NCBI GenBank assembly: GCA_025360005.1
Contig: JANYDA010000032.1
Location: forward strand, 84,624 to 148,623
Direction of reading: 5' to 3'
Origin: Fibrobacteria bacterium
Lineage (GTDB): Bacteria > Fibrobacterota > Fibrobacteria > UBA11236
DNA: 64,000 nt
Positions 33,761-42,454 of this stretch are shown one piece after another; the stretch's first letter is position 1, and each line of letters begins with the position of its first letter. The notes beneath the pieces are model-generated. The model worked only from the letters and a program-made list of their open reading frames with translations, did no database searches and was not told the DNA's origin. Made by a program: the position numbers and the translations under genes.

Positions 33761-34798
33761 TTGCCCCTTATCAACTCCTCCTTCACCGCCAAGGTCCGCA
33801 ATCCGGGAGCGGATCGTTTGCTGGAATACCTGGCCAGGCGCTTCACCTACCATTCGCGGGAGGAATGGACGCAGCTATTGGCCCAAGGCCGCTTGCAGCT
33901 GGAAGGCGCGGTGGCGCAAGGCGGTGAAGCCTTACGGGAAGGCATGGCGTTGCGCTTTGCGGTGGTGGATTACCCGGAGCCGGATGTCCCGCTGGATTAC
34001 CGCATCCTGGAAAGAGGCGATAGGATAGCCTTTGTGCATAAGCCCGCGGGCATGCCCGTGCATCGCACCGGGAAGATTTTCTTCCAGACCCTGGCCAATC
34101 TGGTCAAGGAGGAATTGGCCGATGCAACCTGGGCGCCTTTGAATCGACTGGACAGGGAGACAAGCGGATTGGTCGCCTTCGCGCGCGGCCCGGACGCGTT
34201 CCGGGAACTGGCCCCATCGGCCGCGGATTCGCGCTGGACCAAATTCTATGCGGCCGTGGTGCGCGGCGATTTCCCCGAGGAAGGCGGCCGCCTGGAAATG
34301 CCTTTGCGCGAGCGGGGGGATACGGAAGCCGGAGGCATCCGTTGCAAAATGCATGCGCTCCCGGACGGCAAACCCGCGATGACGCTGTATCGGAAGGTTT
34401 CCTCGCGCGCCGGATTATCGCTGCTAGTCCTCTCCCCCATCACCGGACGCAAGCATCAATTGCGCGCCCACCTGGCGGAAACCGGCTACCCCATTTTGGG
34501 GGACAAGATCTACTCGCTGGGCGGCAAGGCGTATCTCAAGCAATTGGAGGGAGACCTGGGTGAAAGCGACTACGCGGAGCTGGGCGCAGGCCGGCACCTA
34601 TTGCATTCCTTTTGCCTGCGCATCGGGAGTAAAGGAGAGCCGGCCAGCGAGGCGTGGGACTGGGACGTGGGTCCGGAATTCGCCCGCGTGTTCAAGGCCC
34701 TGGAAGTGCGGGCCTGGTGCGGGTCCAAAGCGTTCTCGGAGTTATGGGGGGAAGCGGAGGAAGCCGGAAGCGGATCGCGGAAGGGATCGCCGGAGTGA
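33761..34798 (+). CDS. RluA-family RNA pseudouridine synthase
   Basis: This enzyme converts uridine to pseudouridine in rRNA or tRNA. The 345-residue protein has an S4-like N-terminal part (RLLEYLARRFTYHSREEWTQ), the motif I region AFVHKPAGMPVHRT, and the catalytic LNRLDRETSGLVAFAR with its Asp. The C-terminal SPITGRKHQLRAHLAETGYPILGDKIY is also typical. Start codon appears to be TTG 33761; no ATG fits the conserved N-terminus. It is convergent with the ferredoxin gene, 9 bp apart. Which uridine is modified is not evident. Confidence 0.9.
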   Translation: MPLINSSFTAKVRNPGADRLLEYLARRFTYHSREEWTQLLAQGRLQLEGAVAQGGEALREGMALRFAVVDYPEPDVPLDYRILERGDRIAFVHKPAGMPVHRTGKIFFQTLANLVKEELADATWAPLNRLDRETSGLVAFARGPDAFRELAPSAADSRWTKFYAAVVRGDFPEEGGRLEMPLRERGDTEAGGIRCKMHALPDGKPAMTLYRKVSSRAGLSLLVLSPITGRKHQLRAHLAETGYPILGDKIYSLGGKAYLKQLEGDLGESDYAELGAGRHLLHSFCLRIGSKGEPASEAWDWDVGPEFARVFKALEVRAWCGSKAFSELWGEAEEAGSGSRKGSPE

Positions 34799-34807
34799 TG
34801 GATGCAC

Positions 34808-35143
34808 TCAGCCCGGCTTTGGATCCATGTTCGCGGAAAGCCCTTTGGGAAGGGAAGCCAGGATATCATTCACGGAGGTTTCGATGGCCGCCATGTCCTC
34901 AACCTTGACGTCCTGATACCAGACTTGCTGCGGATAGCACATGATGTTCGGGCCTTGCGCGCAAGGGCCCAGGCAAGCGGTGCGCGTGATGCGGACGGGA
35001 AGTTTGGCCTGCTTGAAACGCTGTTTCAATTGATCCGCAAGGATGGCCGTATCCGGAGTATCACCGCAGGATTTCTCACCGTTCCCGCGCGTATTGGTGC
35101 AGAAGAAAAGATGGAGCGCATGGGGAGTGGCTTCGATTCGCAT
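34808..35143 (-). CDS. Thioredoxin-like [2Fe-2S] ferredoxin
   Basis: The 111-residue protein has four Cys in the order expected for thioredoxin-like ferredoxins: FFCTNTRGNGEKSCGD near the N-terminus and TACLGPCAQGPNIMCYP later. It should carry one [2Fe-2S] cluster and transfer electrons in the cytoplasm. GAGG lies 4 nt before the ATG. It is divergent from lpxH across an 86-bp region containing a 9-bp inverted repeat. Its redox partner is unknown. Confidence 0.88.
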   Translation of the reverse strand: MRIEATPHALHLFFCTNTRGNGEKSCGDTPDTAILADQLKQRFKQAKLPVRITRTACLGPCAQGPNIMCYPQQVWYQDVKVEDMAAIETSVNDILASLPKGLSANMDPKPG

Positions 35144-35154
35144 GGGACCTCGCT

Positions 35155-35207
35155 CCTTAAAGTAGGCATTTTACGTCCGGACGCCGAATCCGGAATTAAC
35201 TTTAAGG
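35155..35207. promoter_or_regulatory. 9-bp inverted repeat in the ferredoxin/lpxH divergent promoter region
   Basis: CCTTAAAGT (35155-35163) and ACTTTAAGG (35199-35207) are perfect reverse complements 35 nt apart in the 86-bp divergent gap. The left arm overlaps the ribosome-site region of the ferredoxin gene. It could bind a dimeric regulator or be two facing promoter elements. Confidence 0.45.
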
Positions 35208-35229
35208 GCCTATCCACCGGAACCCTGCG

Positions 35230-35961
35230 ATGACGAATTCCCCTCTCGCCTATTTCATTTCCGACCTGCACCTGGGGGCGCGCTATCGCGGTCTCGATCC
35301 GGATCGGGAAGAAGTGGTGTTGCGTTTCCTCCGGGAAAAGGCGCCCCGGGCCTCGCATCTGTTCATCCTTGGGGATCTGTTCGAGTTCTGGATGGAATAC
35401 GCCAGCTTCATTCCCAAGGAGCATTTCCGCATCCTGGCCGCGCTCCAAGAACTGGTCCGCCTCAATGTGGAAGTCCATTACCTGAGCGGCAACCACGATT
35501 TCAACCTGGGGACCTTCTTCAGCGATCAGATGGGCCTGCGCGTGCACGCGGACGAGATCCGCATCGACCTGCAGGGCAAGCGCTTATTGCTCTTGCACGG
35601 AGACGGGCTGGCCAAGTCGGATTGGAAGTACCGGATCATGAAGAAGGTTTTCCGCCATCCCCTGTCCAACCGCTGCTTCCGGTTCCTGCATCCGGATTTC
35701 GGGATGGGCTTGGCGCGCGCCATGAGCAAGGCTTCGCGCGATCGGCATCAGAACCGACCGCGCCATATGGATGAATACGAGGCGGCCTGCCGCGCCATCC
35801 TCGCGGATGGGCGCCAGGACATCCTGATCCACGGCCATACCCATGCAGCCTTCGTCAAGACCTTCCCGGAAGGCGTTTACATCAACTCCGGCGAGTGGCT
35901 GACCAGGATGGAATACGTGGCGATGCAGGGCGGGGTGGGTAGCATCGAAAAGTTTTCCTGA
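35230..35961 (+). CDS. lpxH: UDP-2,3-diacylglucosamine diphosphatase LpxH
   Basis: LpxH cleaves UDP-2,3-diacylglucosamine to lipid X and UMP in lipid A synthesis, at the inner membrane face. The 243-residue protein has the metallophosphoesterase blocks YFISDLHLGA, FILGDLFEFWM, YLSGNHDF, LLHGDGL and ILIHGHTHAAF, so all metal ligands are present. Presence of this gene indicates an LPS-bearing outer membrane. It is convergent with the next gene, 3 bp apart. Confidence 0.92.
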   Translation: MTNSPLAYFISDLHLGARYRGLDPDREEVVLRFLREKAPRASHLFILGDLFEFWMEYASFIPKEHFRILAALQELVRLNVEVHYLSGNHDFNLGTFFSDQMGLRVHADEIRIDLQGKRLLLLHGDGLAKSDWKYRIMKKVFRHPLSNRCFRFLHPDFGMGLARAMSKASRDRHQNRPRHMDEYEAACRAILADGRQDILIHGHTHAAFVKTFPEGVYINSGEWLTRMEYVAMQGGVGSIEKFS

Positions 35962-35964
35962 TTC

Positions 35965-36939
35965 TCATGGCAGTCCTTTGATCTCCCTTCTGATCGCTTC
36001 CAGCTTCTCGTAGTCTTCTTTCTGCAGCGCCTCCACCTTGGCCACCAGCAGTTCCAGCTTGCGCCGCACCTTGGCGTCATGGGTGGGCGTGGACTCGATG
36101 AGGCTGATGATCTCCTGCATATCTCCCGGATAGCCGAAGTCCCCCATGAAATCCTTGAACTGCGCCAGCGCCTTGGCGTACTCCACGGCATCGCTGAGGC
36201 TGTAGATCATTTTCGGGATCAGGTCCTTCAGCAGGAAAGCCTTCACATCCCCTTTAAAGTTCTGGATCCTGGGGGCCGGGCCCGGGCCCATGTGATCGCC
36301 GGAAGCCGCGGGATCGCCGGAACCAGCGGGCTCTTTGGCGCGCGGATTCTCGATAGTGCCCAGCAACGCCGCGATTTCACTTTCCATGGCCCGATGTTCC
36401 TGCTCGCGGAAATACGCCTGGTAGATGATGGGAAAGGAATTGACGCACAAATGCGCGTGGCTTATCACGGTGAAATGGCCCAGGAAATAAACGTCCGCTT
36501 CAGTAGCGAGCATCTCCTCTTCGCTGTTGAAGAAAGCGATCTTCGCGGGGATGGGGATGAAGTCCGCATTCTTCATCGACTCCAGGCGCTCTTTGACGGC
36601 TTCCGGATCCAAGGCGCCTTCCAGGCCGCCCGTTTCCTTGGCCTGATCAATCACCTCCTGGATGCCTTTCTCCAGCGAGATGCCGAATTCGACGCGGAAG
36701 AAATCCCGGATATTGCGCTGGTCCACGTAATTCGCCTGCACCGCCAGGATGCCGTTCCGCACCATGGCGTTCAATGGGCTGGACGGTTCGGTACCGCCCA
36801 CTTCACCCGCGCCGAAGGACTCCGGACCCGTGCCGCCCTCTTCGCCGACGATGCGCACATAGGCCAGCAGCTTTCCCTTGAGTTTCTCCGGATCGCCTTT
36901 GCGTTGTTCGATATGCATGCCGGGGGTGAGCATTTTCAT
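35965..36939 (-). CDS. Hypothetical 324-aa protein following larC
   Basis: No family was recognised. The protein is soluble-looking, acidic and partly helical: a small N-terminal beta region (LLAYVRIVGEE), a middle with NADFIPIPAKIAFFNSEEEM and HFTVISHAHLCVNSFPIIYQ, and a C-terminal helix (LELLVAKVEALQKEDYEKLE). There is no signal peptide or membrane segment. It starts 19 bp after larC on the same strand, so the two may be co-transcribed. ATG 36939 lacks a strong ribosome site; ATG 36933 is an alternative. Confidence 0.7.
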   Translation of the reverse strand: MKMLTPGMHIEQRKGDPEKLKGKLLAYVRIVGEEGGTGPESFGAGEVGGTEPSSPLNAMVRNGILAVQANYVDQRNIRDFFRVEFGISLEKGIQEVIDQAKETGGLEGALDPEAVKERLESMKNADFIPIPAKIAFFNSEEEMLATEADVYFLGHFTVISHAHLCVNSFPIIYQAYFREQEHRAMESEIAALLGTIENPRAKEPAGSGDPAASGDHMGPGPAPRIQNFKGDVKAFLLKDLIPKMIYSLSDAVEYAKALAQFKDFMGDFGYPGDMQEIISLIESTPTHDAKVRRKLELLVAKVEALQKEDYEKLEAIRREIKGLP

Positions 36940-36958
36940 TGCCGGGCCGTGATGAGAT

Positions 36959-38176
36959 TCATTCTGTTTCCTTGCCGTTGAGGCCCTTGAGCGCCGCTTG
37001 CGCCAGGGCTTCGCGATAAACTTCCTGCAGGGGCACGTCCGCCTCGCCCGCCAGCTTGCGGCAGCTTTCGTACTCGGGCGAAAACCGCGCGGCCGCACGG
37101 CCCGGAAAGACCACCTTCTTCAACTCCACCTCGCCGAAGCGCGTAGCCACCGTATGATGGGACTTTTCCGCGATCAGGCGCTCCACCCGAAAATAACGCA
37201 TTCCCCCCGTGGCCGTCTCGGATGCGATCAGGGACAAAGCCGCGTCGAGTCCGCTTTTTTCAACCAAGGCGCAGAGCTTGACCGCGGATCGGTTCTTTTT
37301 CATCAGGATGGATTCCTGCCAGACATCCTTGCAGCCGGATGCCAGCAGACGTTCCGCCACGTAACCTACAAGTTCCGGGGTCATGTTGTCCAGGTTGCAT
37401 TCCACTTGGTATACGGAAGCGGAAGCGCAAGCGGCCGCGCCGGTTGCCCATCTTGCTTCCGTTTCCGCTTCCAGGATGCAGATGCGCAGCACGTTGGCGA
37501 TGCCGTCCAAATCCTTCCCGCCCGCGCCATAGCCTATCCGTTTCACCGCGCCTATCCAATCGGCCGGCAAAGGTTTCGCCATAGTGGTGATGATGGCGGT
37601 TCCCGTAGGGGTACAGAGTTCGCCCGGAATGCCGGTGCGGCGGGAGGGGAAGCCCTCGCTCAAGGCCAAGGTTGCCGGGACCGGGACGGCCAGGATGCCG
37701 TGCTGGGTGCGCACCGTGCCGGTCCCGAAGGTGAAGGGGGTGGTGAAAAAACCGGCGACGCCGAGCATCTCAAAGCCGACGCAGGCGCCGACGATGTCCA
37801 CGATGGCATCCAAGCCGCCTACTTCATGGAAGTGGACTGCCTGCAAAGGCATGCCGTGGATGCGCGCTTCCACCTGCGCCAACCGCGTGAATACGGCAAT
37901 CGCATCCGTCTTCGCCTTGGCGGCGATACCGCTCCGCTCGATGATGCCGGCGATTTCGGCCAGGCCGCGATGCGCGTGTTCATGGGGGACTTCCACCTGG
38001 AAACGCGTGGCCATGATCCCGTGCTTGGAAATCGATTCGCGCCGGAACCCGATACCGGACAGTCCCAGGGTATCCATCCGTTTTTTCCAGGCGGTGAAAT
38101 CCAACCCCAGATCGAACAAGGCGCCCAGGATCATATCGCCCGCCGCGCCGGTCTGCATGTCGAAAAGAAGGATCAG
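36959..38176 (-). CDS. larC: Nickel-pincer cofactor biosynthesis protein LarC
   Basis: LarC inserts nickel into the pincer nucleotide cofactor used by lactate racemase and relatives. The protein has the LarC blocks QTGAAGDMILGALFDLG, VHFHEVGGLDAIVDIVGA, PSRRTGIPGELCTPTGTAII and ECNLDNMTPELVGYVAERLL. The first ATG (38158) cuts the conserved first strand. A CTG at 38176 restores it (start read as MILLFDMQTG, 405 residues) and has GGGGAG 5 nt upstream, so CTG is proposed. The two halves that are joined by frameshifting in some species are in one frame here. No larA, larB or larE is in the window. Confidence 0.88.
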   Translation of the reverse strand: MILLFDMQTGAAGDMILGALFDLGLDFTAWKKRMDTLGLSGIGFRRESISKHGIMATRFQVEVPHEHAHRGLAEIAGIIERSGIAAKAKTDAIAVFTRLAQVEARIHGMPLQAVHFHEVGGLDAIVDIVGACVGFEMLGVAGFFTTPFTFGTGTVRTQHGILAVPVPATLALSEGFPSRRTGIPGELCTPTGTAIITTMAKPLPADWIGAVKRIGYGAGGKDLDGIANVLRICILEAETEARWATGAAACASASVYQVECNLDNMTPELVGYVAERLLASGCKDVWQESILMKKNRSAVKLCALVEKSGLDAALSLIASETATGGMRYFRVERLIAEKSHHTVATRFGEVELKKVVFPGRAAARFSPEYESCRKLAGEADVPLQEVYREALAQAALKGLNGKETE

Positions 38177-38377
38177 AAAATCTCCCCGGATCCCCGTCGG
38201 GAATCCTTGCGGCGGCGCCTGGATGGGCGGCCGGGGCGGCAGCCCCGTGGGGAAAAGCTACAAAAAGACCGGGGGTGACTCCGCACGCGGACGGCGGAAA
38301 GGGAGATCAGGTTTCCCGGATGTTACCGGGGCGCCCGCTGCGCCGCGAACGCCCGGTTTAGCGATGGGATTGCAGCG

Positions 38378-39238
38378 TCAGATTTCAAAAGCGGCTTGGA
38401 ATTTTTCGATTTCGTCGTGTGCGCAGGCCTTGACGGCGTCGATGTCCTCCTGGGTGAAGCCCAGCTGATTGATGAGGGCCGTGTCCAGCGCGGGTTTGGT
38501 ATCCAATCCCGGGAGGGCGAAACCGATATCATAGCAGAGACTGTCCGCCAAATGGACCAAAGTGGTTATCTCGCGCGCGTATTCGGTTTTGGAAGGGGCG
38601 TGGTGATAGACGATGGGAACGCGGATGTCCTGGGGCAATTCCCAGCGCGAGGTAAGCCAATCGCCCACGTCCATATGGTTGAATCCGAAAACGTCATTCT
38701 CCGCCTGGAGCAGCGAGATTTTATCCTGCACGGATTTCTGGATGGCCTTGAGGAAGTTGTCGTGGAAGTATTGGTCGAGCACGATTCGGCCGATATCGTG
38801 GATGAGCCCTGCGCAAAAGCATTCTTCCGGATCGAAAAGGGTGAACTTGCGCATCCGCAATGCCAACTGGCGCGAGAGCACCGCGCAAGCCAGCGAGTGG
38901 GCCCAGAATTTCTTGCGGCTGAACATCTCGTTACGTCCGTCACCGGGGAACATTTTCACCACCGTGATACTGAACACCATGGTGTTGATCACCTTGAGCC
39001 CCAGGATCACCACCGCGTTCTGGACCGTTGTGACCGTACGCGGGATCCCGTAGAAGGCCGAATTGGCCAAACGCAGAACCTTGGAAGTGAGACTCAGATC
39101 CCTCGAGATCAGGTTGGCCACGTCCACGGCCGTGGTGGTTGGATCGTTGATGATCTTCAGGAGCTTGTTCGCCACCTCCGGCAGCGTAGGCAGGTTTTCG
39201 ATCTGCTCTATCTTCTTCTGTTCAAGGCTCTTGCTCAT
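38378..39238 (-). CDS. HDOD-domain signalling protein
   Basis: The 286-residue protein consists of an HDOD domain (IENLPTLPEVANKLLKIIND, LANSAFYG, FCAGLIHDIGRIVLDQYF) and a helical C-terminus. HDOD resembles HD-GYP but lacks a complete phosphodiesterase site, and such proteins act in signalling scaffolds, often with c-di-GMP or chemotaxis systems. ATG 39238 has GGAG 5 nt upstream. It is divergent from the OmpA/TSP3 gene across a 290-bp region. Partner proteins are unknown. Confidence 0.88.
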   Translation of the reverse strand: MSKSLEQKKIEQIENLPTLPEVANKLLKIINDPTTTAVDVANLISRDLSLTSKVLRLANSAFYGIPRTVTTVQNAVVILGLKVINTMVFSITVVKMFPGDGRNEMFSRKKFWAHSLACAVLSRQLALRMRKFTLFDPEECFCAGLIHDIGRIVLDQYFHDNFLKAIQKSVQDKISLLQAENDVFGFNHMDVGDWLTSRWELPQDIRVPIVYHHAPSKTEYAREITTLVHLADSLCYDIGFALPGLDTKPALDTALINQLGFTQEDIDAVKACAHDEIEKFQAAFEI

Positions 39239-39528
39239 GCCAACTCCGGGTGTGCGCACCCTTTTTTGACGGCGTCATGGAAACCCTCGGACCATCAGGA
39301 AAGACTATCCAGCTTCAGGATTCCCATGCGAACCGGCTCCGGTAATTTTATACTTATTCAGGGGGTAAATTCAATCTTAAGCCATCCAAACCGGGCCGAT
39401 GCCGCATCCGATCCGATAATAAGTACTTTTGCTCATCCTGAAGGTGCAGCATTGGCCGGCTCCGACCTTGACATCGGCTTGAAACCCCTGCCCGAATCCC
39501 TCTTTCCAGGCACAAGCGAAACACGCGT
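39239..39528. promoter_or_regulatory. Divergent promoter region between HDOD and OmpA/TSP3 genes
   Basis: This 290-bp gap must carry both promoters. A TATACT box at 39349-39354 could be a -10 element for the plus-strand gene, but I see no good -35 partner at 17 bp. An A+T-rich patch spans 39340-39380. No clear operator or hairpin was found. Confidence 0.35.
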
Positions 39529-41400
39529 ATGAAAATGGTAAAGTCCCTCGCACTTTGGGCTGCCCTGCTGGTATCCGGCGCTCGCCCCTACACTTTGGAC
39601 GGCATGTCCGGAACGATTTTCCAACCCTCCGCGCAGCCGCTCAATCACCTGGGCCTGATCATTTCCGCGAGCGCATACGGGCATCAGGACGAGTCCATGA
39701 TCCGGGACAATACTTTCCTGATTTTCGATAAGGACAAGAACGCGTACGATACCAGCCAAATCCAGGATTTGCAAAGCGCGGGCGCGCGTTTCAACGTGGC
39801 GATGGGAATCGGCAGGCATTTCGACCTGGGGATATCGGCCCCGCTGTTTGGGGACTTCATCAGCGATACGGATGCCAAAGGTCTTTCCGGCGTGGGCTTC
39901 GGCGATCCCACCGTTACGGCCAAGGGAAGCTATACTCTGACGGGCAACCATCTCTTCGACGTGGCTTTGTACACATCCGTGAGTATCCCCACCAAATCGG
40001 ATAAGGGCTTTCTGCCTAAACAAGGCGGATATATGCGCAAGGACACCATGCCTTCGCTGCCCCGGTATTTTTCCAGCTTCGCGCCCGGGGCTTCCGCTCA
40101 ATTCCTGATGACCTTGGACTTGTCCAAGATTGAAGACATCCCGCCGCCTTTCCGGGCCACGGTAGGAACGGGCTTCCTCAATTCCGGCATGACGGGCACG
40201 GAGCCGCGCTTCCAATTGGGCGGGGCGCTGGAATGGCTGGCCATGCCCAATCTGGCATTCATCGCGGGAGGCCAATCGGAAACGCGCCTGGCCAAGCTCG
40301 ACAAGCTGGCTGAAATCGGGAAGGAATATTCCTTCGCCAACGTGGGCTTTTCCGCTCAAGGCGACGACGGGATTTTCTTCTCCGTGAGCATCCAGAAAAG
40401 CCTGCCCTCGCAACGTCCTTTCCGGTCTTTTGATGCCACCTTGCCGGACAAGCATGTGGTTTATGCCGCCCGCTTCCAACCGCGCCTGGCGTTGGCCGCC
40501 ACCCTGGGCTGGTCCGGAGCCCTGGTCTCCGCGGACGAGGACAAGGACGGCATCCCAGACAAGGATGATCTTTGCCCCAAAGAGAAAGAGGACTTCGACG
40601 GATTCCAGGACATGGATGGCTGCCCGGATCCGGACAATGACGGGGACAGTATACCCGATGCGTTGGACAAGTGTCCGAACGTACCCGAAGATATGGACGG
40701 CTTCCAGGATCAAGACGGCTGTCCCGAATTGGACAATGATAAGGACGGCATTCCCGACGCGCAGGACAAATGCCCCAATGAACCTGAAGACCTGGACGGC
40801 TTCGAGGATTATGATGGCTGCCCCGAATTGGACAATGATAAGGACGGCATTCCCGACGCGCAGGACAAATGCCCCAACCTGGCCGAAGACAAGGACGGCT
40901 TCGAGGATGCCGACGGTTGCCCGGAACCGGATAATGACAAGGACAAGATCCCCGACATAAATGACAAATGCCCCAATGAACCGGAAACCTACAATGGCTT
41001 TGAAGACGGCGACGGGTGCCCGGATATCAGCCGCAGCATGTTGAACCAGGTACCGCTGGAAAAACGCCTGCTTTTGAAAGGTGTGCACTTCCAAGGCAAC
41101 TCCGCTGAAATGCTGCCGGAATCCTTTTTAAGCCTGGATACCCTGGCCGAAAGGATCCGAGCCGTGCCGGGCGTGATGTTAGAAATCCGCGGGTATTGGG
41201 ACGCGGCCGGAGCGGAATTGGATGGCTTCCGCAACTCGGAAAACCGGGCGAACGCAGTGCGCAAATACCTGGTGGGCAAAGGCGTGGAGTCCAACCAGAT
41301 CCTGGCAAGGGGAATGGGCTCCCATGATCCAATCGGGAACAACAAGACGGCCGCCGGAAGGCTACAGAATCGCCGCGTAGAATTGCATAGGCTCAATTAG
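39529..41400 (+). CDS. OmpA-family outer-membrane protein with thrombospondin type-3 repeats
   Basis: The 623-residue protein has an N-terminal signal peptide (MKMVKSLALWAALLVSGARP), a barrel-like region (residues 20-335), a calcium-binding thrombospondin type-3 array of about five repeats (residues 336-500, DNDKDGIPDAQDKCPN), and a C-terminal OmpA-like peptidoglycan-binding domain (VMLEIRGYWDAAG, SENRANAVRKYLVGKGV, NRRVELHRLN). It should tether the outer membrane to the cell wall, with the repeats as a rigid calcium-dependent stalk. A strong bidirectional terminator follows. Confidence 0.92.
   Translation: MKMVKSLALWAALLVSGARPYTLDGMSGTIFQPSAQPLNHLGLIISASAYGHQDESMIRDNTFLIFDKDKNAYDTSQIQDLQSAGARFNVAMGIGRHFDLGISAPLFGDFISDTDAKGLSGVGFGDPTVTAKGSYTLTGNHLFDVALYTSVSIPTKSDKGFLPKQGGYMRKDTMPSLPRYFSSFAPGASAQFLMTLDLSKIEDIPPPFRATVGTGFLNSGMTGTEPRFQLGGALEWLAMPNLAFIAGGQSETRLAKLDKLAEIGKEYSFANVGFSAQGDDGIFFSVSIQKSLPSQRPFRSFDATLPDKHVVYAARFQPRLALAATLGWSGALVSADEDKDGIPDKDDLCPKEKEDFDGFQDMDGCPDPDNDGDSIPDALDKCPNVPEDMDGFQDQDGCPELDNDKDGIPDAQDKCPNEPEDLDGFEDYDGCPELDNDKDGIPDAQDKCPNLAEDKDGFEDADGCPEPDNDKDKIPDINDKCPNEPETYNGFEDGDGCPDISRSMLNQVPLEKRLLLKGVHFQGNSAEMLPESFLSLDTLAERIRAVPGVMLEIRGYWDAAGAELDGFRNSENRANAVRKYLVGKGVESNQILARGMGSHDPIGNNKTAAGRLQNRRVELHRLN
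40540..41025 (+). repeat. 99-bp in-gene tandem repeats encoding the TSP3 array
   Basis: Repeating 99-bp (33-codon) units encode DxDxDGIPDxxDxCP motifs. Two neighbouring units share 56 identical bases (40723-40778 and 40822-40877), including synonymous sites, which points to recent duplication or gene conversion within the array. Unit number may vary between strains. Confidence 0.8.
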
Positions 41401-41450
41401 CCGAATCGACGATAGATCCGAATGGGTCTCGTGGAAACGATTCTGCCGGA

Positions 41451-41500
41451 TGGAGCATGAAAAAGCCCGCCCCTGAAGGGACGGGCTTTTTCATGCTCCA
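41451..41500. terminator. Strong bidirectional intrinsic terminator
   Basis: A 50-bp near-perfect palindrome: AAAAAGCCCG on the left pairs with CGGGCTTTTT on the right, and the outer TGGAGCATG pairs with CATGCTCCA. The short loop is CTGA. A-tract and T-tract flank the stem so it can stop transcription from both convergent genes (OmpA/TSP3 and the barrel protein at 41550). Confidence 0.92.
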
Positions 41501-41549
41501 TTTATTTATCCGGGCGATATGGGGATATGATATACCCGGTCAATCCGGG

Positions 41550-42269
41550 TTAAAAGGAGAGTACGTATCCCACATTGGCGGAAACGTTCAACAAATCATC
41601 CGAAGAACGGCCCGTGCCGAACTTCGCCGTGACCTTGGGTTCCACCGTGATCCCGTTGAACTCGTTGAAAATGAAATGGAAGGCGCAGCTGCCGCTGAGA
41701 TCATGCCAGAGATAATCCCCTTTAGGAAAGCTGCCGCTGGTGCCGGTTCCCTGCAGGTTGGTCCTATCGAAGGTGACATAATAGAACTCATAAGCGGCCG
41801 CGGGAATCAGCACCAATTTGTCGCTGCTGAAGATCCGCAATGCGAAGATGGGGCCTCCGCCTATCTGGGTCCGGCTGAAATTGTTGAGCTTGTTGGTATC
41901 GCTGGGAGTGGGGTTATCCTTACGGGTATCTTCATGGATCAGATCGAAACGCAAAGCGAAGCTGAAGGTTTTCAAATTGTCCGGTTCAATGAACTCGAAA
42001 ATCCCGTATGGATTGATCTCGTACTCTTTCAGTTCGGAATCGAAAGTAAGCGTATCTTGCAACGGTTTTGCATAGCTGAAACCCAAGGTGGTTCTGCCGT
42101 CGATGGTGTATTCCAATCCTGCCGTGAGTTCGCTGATCCCCGTATTCCATTTGAACCCCAAAGAGGGAACCAAACCGGAAACCTCCGATTCGAAAAGCTG
42201 CACCTGCGAAAGGACCGGCAATGCGGCTAACAGGACCAAGGCGAGGGGGATAATTCTTTTAAACGTCAT
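41550..42269 (-). CDS. Predicted outer-membrane beta-barrel protein
   Basis: The 239-residue protein has a signal peptide (MTFKRIIPLALVLLAALPVL) and alternating polar/aromatic strands (TAGLEYTIDGRTTLGFSYAK, FSFALRFDLI, ITVEPKVTAKFGTG) ending in an aromatic residue (NVGYVLSF), as expected for substrates of the BAM machinery. AAGGAAACA precedes the ATG. I do not recognise a named family. It lies downstream of the Ser/Thr kinase gene on the same strand but with a 185-bp gap, so it probably has its own promoter. Confidence 0.75.
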   Translation of the reverse strand: MTFKRIIPLALVLLAALPVLSQVQLFESEVSGLVPSLGFKWNTGISELTAGLEYTIDGRTTLGFSYAKPLQDTLTFDSELKEYEINPYGIFEFIEPDNLKTFSFALRFDLIHEDTRKDNPTPSDTNKLNNFSRTQIGGGPIFALRIFSSDKLVLIPAAAYEFYYVTFDRTNLQGTGTSGSFPKGDYLWHDLSGSCAFHFIFNEFNGITVEPKVTAKFGTGRSSDDLLNVSANVGYVLSF

Positions 42270-42454
42270 TGTTTCCTTAAGCTCCCGAGGTTTTATGACA
42301 CCTTACCCACAAAGTCGAACGACTGGCCAAAACCCATTAGAACGGCTGCTAAAAACTAATTCACTTGGGTTGAAAAAGGGCTTCACTGGGCCTAAAAATA
42401 GCGCCCGGGAGGAAAAAATGCCGGGACAAAGTGGTAATCCGCGCCGACCGGGGA

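Noticed and set aside
38177..38377. Riboswitch upstream of larC
   Set aside because: The region is GC-rich with several short stems, but I could not match it to the NiCo, GEMM, cobalamin or other riboswitch consensus.
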